From Babylonia areolata (taxonomy: Eukaryota > Mollusca > Gastropoda > Neogastropoda > Buccinidae), in NCBI RefSeq assembly GCF_041734735.1, contig NC_134884.1, forward strand, positions 29,711,458-29,775,457: DNA of 64,000 bases. Reading direction: 5' to 3'. The first letter of the stretch is position 1, and the number at the start of each line of letters is the position of its first letter. Below, piece by piece: positions 11,886 through 23,626 of the stretch. The notes beneath the pieces are model-generated. The model ran no database searches. It had not been told where the DNA came from and saw nothing but the letters and a program-made list of their open reading frames with translations. The translations under genes were made by a program, and so were the position numbers.

Positions 11886-13210
11886 ACGGGGTGATAAGGT
11901 GGTGTTGGAGAAGGTGAAGACAGGTAGAAGGTGTTAGCAGAAGACAGCTGCAGCCAGGCAAGGTAGACTCGGGAAGGCAGTGCGCTGGTTTTCTTCTTTT
12001 ATTCTTTCATTCTTCCAGGCCAGGAGAGTTCTCTCTTTGTCTGGCACTCGCTCACTCCTTATATTCTGTTCCGCCGAACCGCAAAGCCAGCGCCGCGAAG
12101 CAACTCACGAAACCGGCCCTCCGCGAGCCTTGAGGGGCCAAGCTTGTGTTTGTTTGACCAATTTTAGCGGCTTCTGACTTTCGGCTCAGGGAACTAACAT
12201 AGACATATTATATATCACACAAAACTACAAGAGACGAGCATTTTCTTAAGCTAAACCATTTTCTACAAAATTAATGTAGTTAAAAACTTTAAACAAAAAG
12301 AGTCACTGAATGAACGAGCTTTTAACGAGTTCATGTATCATTTTTGTACATTACAACAATTAATACGTCGCAATATGTAATATAATTGCAACAATTAAGT
12401 AACTGAACATCCTGAATTTCCAACTATATAAAAATCATCTATAAAATCTGCTTCTAGAGAAAGATTTTTTATGTAAAAATTCAAGAGAAAACTCAGCGGA
12501 TAGCTCCCGTGTCGGCACCGCTTGGCGGTGCTTTTGGCACTTGTGATCGACAATGAAATACTTCGTTTAAACCAACTACAACACAATTATACATGCACGA
12601 TACTAATCAGATTGATAACAGAAATGCAAACATCTGCAAGACACGATATAAAAATGTGTAGGTATTGTAAAAACGTATTTTGCTCAAATCGGCACTGACG
12701 AATTCCAATAGCTTGAAGAAGAGATAGTTTTGTGGCGCCGAAATGCCGTCAGACATTTCGTACCATCGCATGCCTATAACTTAGGTGTACACGGAAAGCA
12801 GTACACGAGAAGAAGGCTTAATCATTTACATTTTAATGCACATTCTAAATTCCACGGCAACTATATCGATTTATAGAAAACGAAGGTATTTTGTATGTTT
12901 CAACTGAGTGGATTTCGAAGATCGCGCCAAAACTCATTCACATAAATATTAGTTTAAAAAAGTTATAGGCTTTCTGGCCAAATGATATCATTACAGTTGA
13001 GAAGTATGATCGTTCTGAAGTTCCATAACACAAAACTATAATCTCATCTATAAGGAAGTGTTTATAATTTAACAAATTGATGAAAATCATCAGACGGTTC
13101 CCTGTAAAGGGAGATAACTTGTGACCGATTTACAACTTCCTTGGTAACCTTCGGCGAGTCACAAAAATCGTCTGCTAAGCTGGCCCAACGAAGATCGTAG
13201 CCAACCCGGC

Positions 13211-13257
<47 letters not shown>
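11820..13257. repeat. (TA)n microsatellite split by an insertion
   Basis: Two TA runs (11820-11881 and 13213-13257) flank the LTR-like element described next. They fit one TA locus that was interrupted by it. Confidence 0.8.
11882..13214. mobile_element. Solo-LTR-like element (LTR retrotransposon kin), fossil
   Basis: A 1.33-kb block begins TGTGACGGGGTGATAAGG and ends AACCCGGCTACA, so it has the TG...CA ends of an LTR, and TATA lies on both sides. It has no coding content, which fits a solo LTR left after recombination. Because the target is a TA microsatellite the flanking repeat is weak evidence, and no second copy is in the window to compare. It could instead be a non-autonomous DNA element, since its ends are loosely inverted. 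Confidence 0.4.
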
Positions 13258-13260
<3 letters not shown>

Positions 13261-13277
13261 CCGAGAGAGAGAGCCAG

Positions 13278-13700
13278 CGGTTTGAGTTTGAGTTTGAGTT
13301 TGTTTATTCCCATTAACTCTTTTGAGTCATAGAGAAACAAGGAAACATGACAATAACAGGATGACGGCCACAGAGGAAGAGCAAGGATAATTTAAAAAGA
13401 AGAAACAAAAGGGGGGATGATACAAATGGGGGAAAATAAAATGATATAAAAGGCCTAATGTAATCATCAGTCTGGTACAATGCAATAGAAATGGACAAAT
13501 GCACAGATCACAACTTAGATTTACAAAACGGCTCTGTATCTGACTAGTTGAGCCTGAACTGGAAATTGGGGTGTTAGTTGGAGCATTAGTAATGACGGCA
13601 TGGTGTAACAAAATAAAATACACAATAATTTGCATGTTATTTTAGCACCCATTTGCTAGTAATACTGGGATTGGTTTGATACATACAAGAGAAAAAAGAC

Positions 13701-13737
<37 letters not shown>

Positions 13738-14240
13738 CACACATACACATACACACACATATATACACATACATATACGCACATACATACATGATCATGC
13801 AATTACAAATGGATATGTACGGGATGCGGTGTCAAGATTAACACAAGTCATTGTTCTAATTCCTATTCAACAAGTACAGTTAAGGCATAAGTGGCATAGA
13901 ATCCGGACTGAAACTGGCTCCTAACGAAACACATTAAACCCTTCTTTAATGAACTTAGCAAAATTTAGTAACTTATTCTTACTACTAATAGACAGATGAG
14001 ACTCAATGTTGCATATGATATTTGTGGAAGTTGGGACGTGTAATACTTAGGTAAATACTGATTGCGGAGATTTTGAATTGCAGGACATTCCGTGACAAAG
14101 TGGTATTCGTCTCCCACTCGATTCATGTCACAAGGATGACACAATCTTGCTTCTTGTGGTATGTTCATGTGTCTCCCTTTGGTGTCGCGCATGACTTTGT
14201 CAAGGGAAATTACTCCTCCACACATTAATGCATGAACAAA
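13278..14240 (-). mobile_element. LINE remnant, C-terminal zinc finger and 3' UTR
   Basis: On the minus strand, 13930-14225 encodes a LINE-type tail: GRHMNIPQEARLCHPC, then GDEYHFVTECP, then a conserved LxxFxKF-like end. The 3' UTR runs to a short tandem tail at 13280-13315 (ACTCAA-type repeats after an AATAAA-like motif), as in L2/CR1/RTE-type LINEs. A (TA)n tract (13701-13734) interrupts it. The reverse-transcriptase core is absent, so it is a 5'-truncated copy. The family differs from LINE copies 1-3. Confidence 0.7.
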
Positions 14241-14659
14241 CTCAGTGTTGCATGCTTATTCAATGATGTTGTTATTATCCAGGTCTTCGAATATAATTAA
14301 GTTAGTCTAATTGCATGGATCGACACATTCTTTGGATGCTAGCAACAGACGTCAACAACAACAAAAACGAAACAACAACACGTGACAACCGGCAAAACAA
14401 AACCGTGATCTGATGGTGATCATGATACTGAGAAAATAGACAATAATGATAATAACGAAAAGAATTGAAGGTAGCAGTTTTCACTTACAAGTGGAGAGTT
14501 TAAAACAAAAGAAATGCGTGGTACAGGGCTGTTTATATTTTTGAATGTTGTGCTCCTCAGTCGAATTGGCTCACGGTGCTGGTCAGTTCCGTCTACTGAT
14601 GGAATGTGGTAACAATTACTGACGGGATTGTCTGCATTGCCGGGGCTTTGGTACCGGAG
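14241..14659. other. Intergenic, no gene recognised
   Basis: AT-rich unique sequence. I see nothing in it. Confidence 0.5.
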
Positions 14660-14854
14660 ATGTGTGTGTGTGTGTGTGTGTGCGCGCGCGCGCGTGTGTG
14701 TCTGTGTCAGTGTGTGTGTGTGTGTGTGTGCCGGTGTGTGTGCGTGTCTGTGTCTGTCAGTGCAGTGTGTCCGAGTGTGTCTGTGTGTCTGCCGGTGTAG
14801 TCACAGTGTGTCGTGTAGTCCGTCTGTGTGTCAGTGTCAGTGTGTGTCACCGTC

Positions 14855-14887
<33 letters not shown>

Positions 14888-14942
14888 CTGTGTGTGAGTG
14901 TGTGTGTGTCAACTTGACGTGGCTGAGTCTGTACTGACGCCG

Positions 14943-14973
<31 letters not shown>

Positions 14974-14995
14974 CGCGCGAGTGTGTGTGTGTGAC
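14660..14995. repeat. (GT)n tract with CG cores upstream of MRPL44
   Basis: Degenerate GT repeats with CGCGCGCG at about 14683-14693 and 14966-14979. It ends about 280 bp before the MRPL44 start codon. Confidence 0.95.
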
Positions 14996-15273
14996 TGATC
15001 AGAATCCTTACATTTTTTTCAGTTTTAATGAAGGGCGGGCTGGATGAATTGCTTATCCTATTACCCTCAGAAATAAAATTAATCTATTCATCTCTCCCTT
15101 TTTTTCCATACCAGCACCCACCGCCAAATTGCCAATAACGGTCAGCGTTTTTACTGGGCATCAAAGTTAAGAAGTAGACGGAAGAAGCAATCGGGAGTGT
15201 CTGTGTTCATTGTCATTTCAGGGGCAATAATTATTCATCATATCCTGTTGAACATATTACATCCCCTGGTAAA

Positions 15274-15355
15274 ATGGCTGCGTCCTTGGTTCGCTCTGCA
15301 TTTGAGGGCGTTAGACTATTGAAGTTTCTTCGCCCAGTTTTGATTCCCAGCACAG
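15274..15355 (+). CDS. MRPL44: MRPL44 exon 1 (start, mitochondrial presequence)
   Basis: ATG in context AAAATGGCTG. It encodes 27 codons plus one base and ends at CACAG|GTACTT. The spare G completes Val with TC from exon 2. It is assigned from phase agreement, presequence character and resemblance to the mammalian N-terminus, across a 5.9-kb intron. Confidence 0.75.
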
Positions 15356-17678
15356 GTACTTTTTTTTAGTGTGATTGTGAGCTGATTCTAGATATGGAAA
15401 ATAGGGTTTACGTGCATTCGCACTTTGTATTCTCCAATCGAAATGACGTCGACGTTGCACACGCACCAGGCGGCGCTGATCACAACAGGACTGAATCAGT
15501 GAACGTCTGCTGCATGTTTTATTAATTTTGCTTTGATTTTGCTTCGTGACTTCTCCTGACGAGTCTCGACAAAATCCCGATATCACCGTTTTAATTACAC
15601 ATTCATGCTGATAGCAGTGTATGTATTCTAGAATTTCAGTGTGAGACGTGGCGTTTATGTCTATTGTTGGAATGAGGGCATGTAAGCAAGTGACGCTTTC
15701 TCGTAATCTCACGCTTTTCCTCACTTTAAGGCGAGAGAAATCGCGGAGGGGGCACCTTCGCTTCTTCTTCTTCTTCTTCCACTTAACGACCAACATCAGT
15801 ATGCTGATGAAAATTGTCGTGTTGTGGGAGGTTGATGTTGGGCGCAATTTAGCTGGGCTACCGAGGGATGTTCTGTTAACTTATTGTGGAGATCGGGCGC
15901 AGTGCACTGGTGTGTTCGCATCTCCAGCAAGGCCAATTCGGCTACCGTGGCGGTCCCCGGGAATACACCCGAACGGCACAGCCCTACGACACTACTTACC
16001 AGTGGGAAAAAAAAATGTGGGGCTGGGTGGACTTGCTGGCTGGTGGGGAGGGGGACATAAACAGACGTGTTAGAGGGTAGTTGTGGAAGAGGTGGGGGAG
16101 GGGGGAGTCTACTCCGTTGTGTCACAGGCAGGAGGCGAGTCTAGACTTGAAGCAGTCCAGCCAGTCGGCTGTGACAACCTCCTGGGGCAGTGTATTCCAT
16201 TTCCGGATGGTAGGGGGGAAGAAAGACATATGTCTGTACTGCGTCCTGCAGGCAGGTATGTCATAGTTGCAGCTGTTGTTTTGGCTGGAGCTCAGCCTGC
16301 TGTCTGATGGTGTGGGTAGGTAGACTGAGTTGATGGAGATGAGACTGTTGTGACCCATCTTGCTACTTGGCGCTAGACCTTTTCAATGGCCTGGATGTCA
16401 CTGGCTGTATAGGGATCCCACTTTTTCTTACTTTCCTCTTATTTCTTACTCTTTCTAGTTTCATCATCATTTTGGTAACATCCAGTTTTATCATTATCCT
16501 AAATTCCTGGAGCTACGTGCATGGTTCATTTCCTGTATAGGGAATTAGCGATGACGTAGTATTACTAAGAAAGCGGAGCGATGTCCGCCATGATGATAAT
16601 ACAATGATAAGAGGTCGGTGTTTCCGGTCCTTTCTGGATCTGGATTTGTACATTGCAGGACACATGCAAGTTATGCATTCCTAAAGGCACAGTACTGCAA
16701 TGGATAGATCAGACAATAATGATGCCCTCTAACATTAGATGGCTGGGTTGGCTGGGATCTGAACCCCTTGTGGGGAACTACTAATGTACTATAAAGATTT
16801 TAAACTTGAGCAGCTGTAAAGTTTGGGGAAAAGACCAGTCACATGATACCATATTACTGGATGATTCCCCAAAACTTGACAGAATGAGTTGTGTTTGTAA
16901 TCCTGCTGGCCTTATACTGTCACATGTCTGTCCGTGTGCAGTGTGATTCATTTAAGATTGTATATATTATTTTGCCCTTGTGCAACTGATCTGTTTACTT
17001 TTGTCTGCTTGATCTAGTGATCTGACAGATTTTACCTCGCACGCACACACACACACACGCACACACACACACACATATACATATATATATATATATATTA
17101 TATAAACACTGTATATTTGCATTTATCATTTTATGACACAGTCTTGACATATTTTCACAAAGGTATTTAAAAAATGACCATTTTGACAATGTGCTGAACC
17201 ATCCACAAATATTCATTCATTGCAACTAATAACATAATGAATAGTACATGTATTCTATTTTAGACTCTCAGCATGGCAATGTATGTCTAAAAAATAAATT
17301 CAAATAGTTTACATTTGTATGTGTTGGGGGAGCAGGGGGGTTATTCCTTTTATTTAGTTTATGGTTTATTGCATATTGCTGTCCGCATTGAGATACAAAG
17401 AGACAAGTCAGTCAGAGAGAGGAATTCTTATTTGATTTAATCATATTTCGAATTTGTGAACTGCCTGTTGACTGAACTGATTTAACAAATTACCATTCAT
17501 TTTATTATGGGGAAAAAAAATCAGATATACAACTATTTTGATTACTGGATTTTTGGTATTTTAAGAAATCAGATTAAAAACAAAAACAAAAAAACAAAAA
17601 CAGCAACAACAACAACAATATTTATTCCCAAAGAAAGAGAGAGAGATTTCATCTGAAAATCATTTAGACTTGTTCAGA

Positions 17679-17720
<42 letters not shown>

Positions 17721-19834
17721 ATAGGTACACAAATATAATATTGCACAAAAATCCTGTCAAACAGGTTGGGGTTTGCTGCTGTTCAAGAATCCAACTAGCA
17801 GATTTGGTGTCACTGTCATATACATGGATTTTTCTGATCACCTTCCATCGTCTTAAAGTAATCAAAATTAATGGTAGGGTGTTATTGGTTTAAATTCAGT
17901 TACGTCTCCTTGAGAATCAAACAGAAAATGACATTCGTGACATACACTCGTACAACGCGGACATTCCTGCACACAATACTCATCAGCCACCACGACTCTC
18001 ACACAAAACACACACAGAGGAAAATTGGAAAATGTAAATCCCCTTAAATACCTCCCTGACAGTGTCTTGAACTATCACGCATACCATCTCAAATGTGATG
18101 ATGGTTTTGCATGTGATCGCTGCAGTCTGAACTCGATATCATCATCATCTTGTGACTTCTACGTGCTTTCATTTCTTTCCACTTTAGAGAATTGGAAGAA
18201 TTTCATTCCCACATCATTTTTCAATTCTTTGATCATGCAAAGCGTTGTTGCAATCAGCAAGACATCAGCGAACTCATAGCTCTGAAAGCATCAACAATGC
18301 CTAGGATCACGGACGTGCAAGTTTGTTTACAAGTTGCGTGTTACCAGAATGGTGAACGATCCCACAATCCATTGCACTTGACGTCATTCACTCGTTCCCT
18401 ATATTGCAATACAGACATGAAGTATAACATAAACGATAATCATTCGACTTTGTCATCCACTTTGAGTAGGTGGTGTCATAACCCCATACTAATCTGATAG
18501 TGATAACAATGAAATACGCTTTCCTGCACAGCCGCCAAAACTGCAAATATGGGAATGCATGTACTGTCATTATCGGGTTAGTAAGGGGATATGACGGTGG
18601 TTTTTCAGGCAATTTACGCCACAGTTTACCTACTCAGAGTGGATGACAAAGATCAAATGAATGTTATTTACTTTATACTTCATGCCTGCATTGCAATATG
18701 CACGAAATATACTGTGCATAGAGCTCAAGGAATTTATTATGCTTAAATTGGATGTTAGTTATTACCCATCATTTCAATCATCATTGTGATTATTAAATCA
18801 CTCAAAACAGGGGACTGAGTCTGACCTTTAAAAAAAAAAAAAAAAAAAAAGGCTGAACCATGACCATTATCTTCTTCAGTGCCAAGCATCATCTTGACTT
18901 TTGCTTCCAATTTGCCAGGCAGTTCGGGGTTTCGGAGGGTAATAATTAACAAAAATAATTCTAGCATGTAAACTACCACAAGAAAGTACACATAACCCAT
19001 ACTTTTCTGAAAGGAAAATGAACAGACTATCAAATTCTGATAGAACTTTTAGAGGTTCACTTAATCAATGATATGGATTATGTCTTTTAATTGTAACTCA
19101 TGCCTTTGCCATGCCCACTTACGTCATGTTCACTTTCAAACATGATCTAAAACGTTAATATAGTCTCAGACATAGCTGTTTGATCAGTGCTACCATGCTT
19201 TTCTTAAACCATGCTGTACATCCCCCTCATCACTCTCTCTCTCCCTGCCCTGAATGAGTGGATGGTTTGTATATTTGAGGTCAACTCTGTGACAGCCAAA
19301 TATGATATAGCTATGCTGGACCTCATGTTCCGCTTTCTCTCCTTTGCTGGCTACATCTAGCTCTTCAGCTTCCCCCACCCTCCCTCCACTCTGCAAATCA
19401 TCATTCTAACTTTCAGTCAAGCGAACCTTCCGACAAGATTTTGCCATAGCTAGCCCTCAATTCATCGTCAGTGACTTGAAAAGTATCTGCAACATCTTCT
19501 ATGGCAAAATCTCAGTTTTTGTTGTAACACACTGCTGTTTCAAGCCACAAGGGTAAGGTTGTGGTCAGTCTTCCACCATTTTGAAAGCATCGTGATGGAG
19601 GTATTGATGATAACATCCAGAAATTATCACACACAGCATGATTGGCTGTTGCTTCTCATGGATAGTTGTAGTAGACATATTAAGTTTTCTGATTTGTGAC
19701 TGCTGGAACATTTCAACTTTGGTATAGAACTGTGAAAAATCCAGAAATGAGCTGTAAAATAGAACTGAAAAATCCTGAAATAACGCAGATGAATATATAC
19801 GTCATGGGGCAAGTAGGGATGCATTTTTCATGAC

Positions 19835-19879
<45 letters not shown>

Positions 19880-22800
19880 GGGGCACTGTAGAGGTGCAGC
19901 ACCTTCAGCTGAGCCAGGGGAGCCCAGGCCCCCAAAAAACTGATAAGAGAAAAATGCTGCCCTACTGAAGTTTGGAAGCCCTTGACACAAAAATTTTGAG
20001 TCTTTGCCTCCACTGTGACTATGTTTTCAGGTAAACTGTTTCGATCCCTGATGGTCCTTGGGAGGAAGAACTGTAGGTACTGGGTTTGACACTATGGGAG
20101 CTTGAACTGTTCTTGTCTATGACCACAGCGTTATGGGAAAGCGTGGGATTTTGAGAAAGAGTGGTCATTCCCTTCCCACACTTTCCCAACACAAATCTTT
20201 GAGAAAAATGAGAGAGAGAGAGAAAGAAGAGAGAAAGAGGAGGATGGTGACAACGACAGTATTGATTTATGGCAATGGTGTTTGCAAAGACATTGATAGT
20301 GATGATACTGAAACTATATTTCACATGAAACAGATCATTACAATGCATCGACCACAAATTCAACATTGGAATCAATAGCAGACAACAAAATTATGGCAAT
20401 GTGTATCACTCAGACAGAAATATACTGACTTGAGCCAAATCTTTGTTGAGGCATGTTGGGAATAACATCCAAATGAGTCTACTTTCTACATAAATTGGAC
20501 AGAAAATGTGTTTCACAATACTGTACCCTTGTGTGGAGAGTGTGAAAATGGGACCAAATTAAGTAATCGTGTTCATTTATGGTGCAGCCATTTCTGACAC
20601 ATTTTTATTTAGAATGTTCCTTCATTCCACACTTGTTCATATGCTCATCTGTTTGTTACCATCCTTGCATATGTAATGTTGCACTGAAAATAGTTTCTGA
20701 GTTTCAGAGAAGACACTCAGAACATAATATTTCAAAAACAGAGCAAGAAACATTGTCAATGATCAGCATTTAACAACAGCAGATGTTATAATGCCACCAT
20801 CTAGCACTGAACAATGTCAGAAGGTTCCCTTTTTTTTTTTTTTTTTTTTTTAAAGAACAACAGTGGAGTGGAGCAGTCTGATGATGATATCAGCTTCAAG
20901 TCAGCTGGCTTCAGACGCACCAGAACCACCACCACTAGTCCTACAGGTGTACAGCCTTCTCCCTCCACCCCCTCCACCCACAGTCAATCTTAACTTCAGC
21001 AACGTACTTATCCAGATTCAGAAATGTAGGAACTCAAGACTGTGTGTGTGTGTATGTGTGTCTCTCACTGTGTGCATGTATGTCACTGTGTGTGTGTGTG
21101 TGTTCATGCACGCATGTGTTTGTGATAGAGAGAAAGTGTGTATACTGATTTGTTCTGTGTTTCTTCTATTTTTCTTCTTTTCTTCTCTTTTGTTTGTTTG
21201 TTAAACAGATGCTTCTCTCCTTTTTTTTTCCACCAGTCTCATTTGAGAGTATAAGGGGAGTGAAGCGATACAAGCGGAGTTACCTGAAGGAACTATATCA
21301 CCGACGTCTTGAGGTTGGGCCAGAGAAGCAGCGACACCGCTCAGAATGGATCAACTGGTAAGTCGGACACTTTGGTATTAAATGGTAAGCGGTTCAGAAA
21401 TGGGCAGCAGGACAATTTCAACTTCTAGGTGACAGTTGACACATGAATCAGTGCAGATTTTCAGATGTTTAAGAACCACATGTTTGACAAGGGTTGCACA
21501 GGTATACTGTCATGCTACTAACCCATGCACACAGATAAACCGACATATAATGATATATGTATGTGTATATAATACACTGGCACACATGCGTACAATCCCA
21601 TGCCAGAAGAAAGTAATTAATACCAGAATACATTTGACACAAACAGTGTGCCCTCAGATATATACAGAAATGTATTTTGCAAGTTTAATGTTTCTTTTCA
21701 AAATTCTTGTCTATATTTGAGTTTGCATTGCCTTAGATCATTTATTATGAATTAGTGTGAAAAGTTGCTTCAATATACTAAGCATGTTTTGAATATATTC
21801 CACCTCCATTCATGGATGTTTTTCCCCCATTTGAAAATGAAATGTTGGAGGCTTTTTGCAGAGCAATGGAAATGATTATTTTTCTCTGATGCAGGAACTA
21901 TGGGGCAGAACTGTATGCCTTTGGGAAGCGTCTTGGGGAAGACTTCTCCACTGACTCCTTGCAGAGAGCATTCACACATAGGTACAGAAACTTTTGTTCT
22001 GAAGTGACTGCATATTGTTTCATTTCATCACCCAGACTGGAACAGACAGGGTTCTGCCTTGCCTTGCTATGTCCTGAATCTCTGTAGTGGTCAAGAGGTG
22101 ATGATTTTATTGATATATAACTAAGTATATAATGTTTGTGTACTGATGTAGATGATTGTTTAATCTTCCTTGAAAGAATACTTTGTATTATGTTGCTTTT
22201 GTGTGTGTGTGTGTTCATGGAATTTGCAGAGATGTACATATATGAACTGAATGTCAGCAAATCTGTTTTTAACCAGCAAGATGTTTGCAGGTCTTACATA
22301 GAGAAAGAGGAGAGGCGGCGTGAGGAACTTGGCATTGACACAGATACAGTGCCCCTGGGGCTGACAGACAACGAGGACCTGGCTCAGAAAGGTCTCTTCT
22401 TTTTCCTCTAGAAAGAATAGAAGAATATGTCTTTATTACCAAGGTCACAAGGAATATTGGGGGGGGGGGGGGGGTGTAGTACAAAACAAGATGCGAACAT
22501 AAATCGAAAATATTTCACAAACACAGATACAGTAGAAATTAGGATATATACAAGTGCATATCAATATAAAAACTTGTGCATACTCACACATGCACGCACT
22601 GCACACACACACATGCACACACATGCACACACACACACAAACTCTCTCTCTCTTTCACATATTAAAAATCCACTATTTTGCTGTTTGACTGTCTCTGCAT
22701 CTCTCCTGGTCTCTGTCTCTGTTTCTCTCTGATTGTCTGTCTGAGTGTCTCTTTCTCTTTTGGGACTGTTTAAATGTGTGTTGACTTGTGAACATGTATC

Positions 22801-23322
22801 ACATGTCTACATGTACACACTGCGCCCCTAGGGTTGACTGACAACGAGGACCTGGTTCAGAAAGGTCACATCTATTTCCTTTCTCTCTCTGTCTCTCTCT
22901 GAATGTCTGTCTTTCAGTCTCTCTCACTCTCATGTTACTGTGTTTATGTGTGTGTGGACTTGTAGGCACATGCATTTATGTGTAGACATGCATGCATGTC
23001 ACAGTGTGCTTGTACACATGTATACACATCTTTCTGTGCATAAGTAAGTTTATCTTTTGCAGGCTTTGAGTGTGGAACTATCTTTTGGTCTGGGCCGAGA
23101 TATTGGCCAAGCTACAAGGTTTTTAACCAAATATGAAAATGATTGGCTTTTGTGGTATATTTGTTATACTAGTAGAAATATAGCATAATAATACTTTTAA
23201 GAAAAAATGGTAGTTTCATTTCATTTATTTCATGGGTGTTTAAAAAAGAAATTAATCTTCATCACATACTCAGGGGTGCAAGTGGTTCCGTCTCATACGG
23301 ATTTCCGTCTTGATGAAATTTC

Positions 23323-23368
<46 letters not shown>

Positions 23369-23592
23369 TCCCTATGCTTTTGGTCCGGGAAAGCTTTGGT
23401 CGGAACTTGAATACTGAACTATTCACCGGAAGATGGAACTCTCTTGACTGGTTGACCAGTGCTTAGCTAAACTGAAGCCAGCGCCAGCTGTGTCTGGCCG
23501 CGCGCGCTGTGTACGACTCCCATTTTTGCCGCTGGAATCCGGATGGGACTGTTCGTTGGAAAGCGAGAACAGAGAGAATGTGTGTGTGTGTC

Positions 23593-23626
<34 letters not shown>

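Larger units (their letters stand above)
15356..21236. other. MRPL44 intron 1, non-coding content
   Basis: A 5.9-kb intron. It holds a LINE tail (16100-16432), CA/TA microsatellites (17039-17104, 17682-17719), a foldback element (18401-18699), a TA run (19838-19872) flanked by two copies of a CATGGGGCA-type sequence, a poly-T (20830-20851) and a possible stray exon (20862-20995). The rest shows nothing recognisable. Confidence 0.7.

Noticed and set aside
19190-19620. Coding-like fragments such as NEWMVCIFEVNSVTAKYDIA in MRPL44 intron 1
   Set aside because: Broken by stops and frame changes, and I cannot name the parent protein. Too uncertain to annotate.
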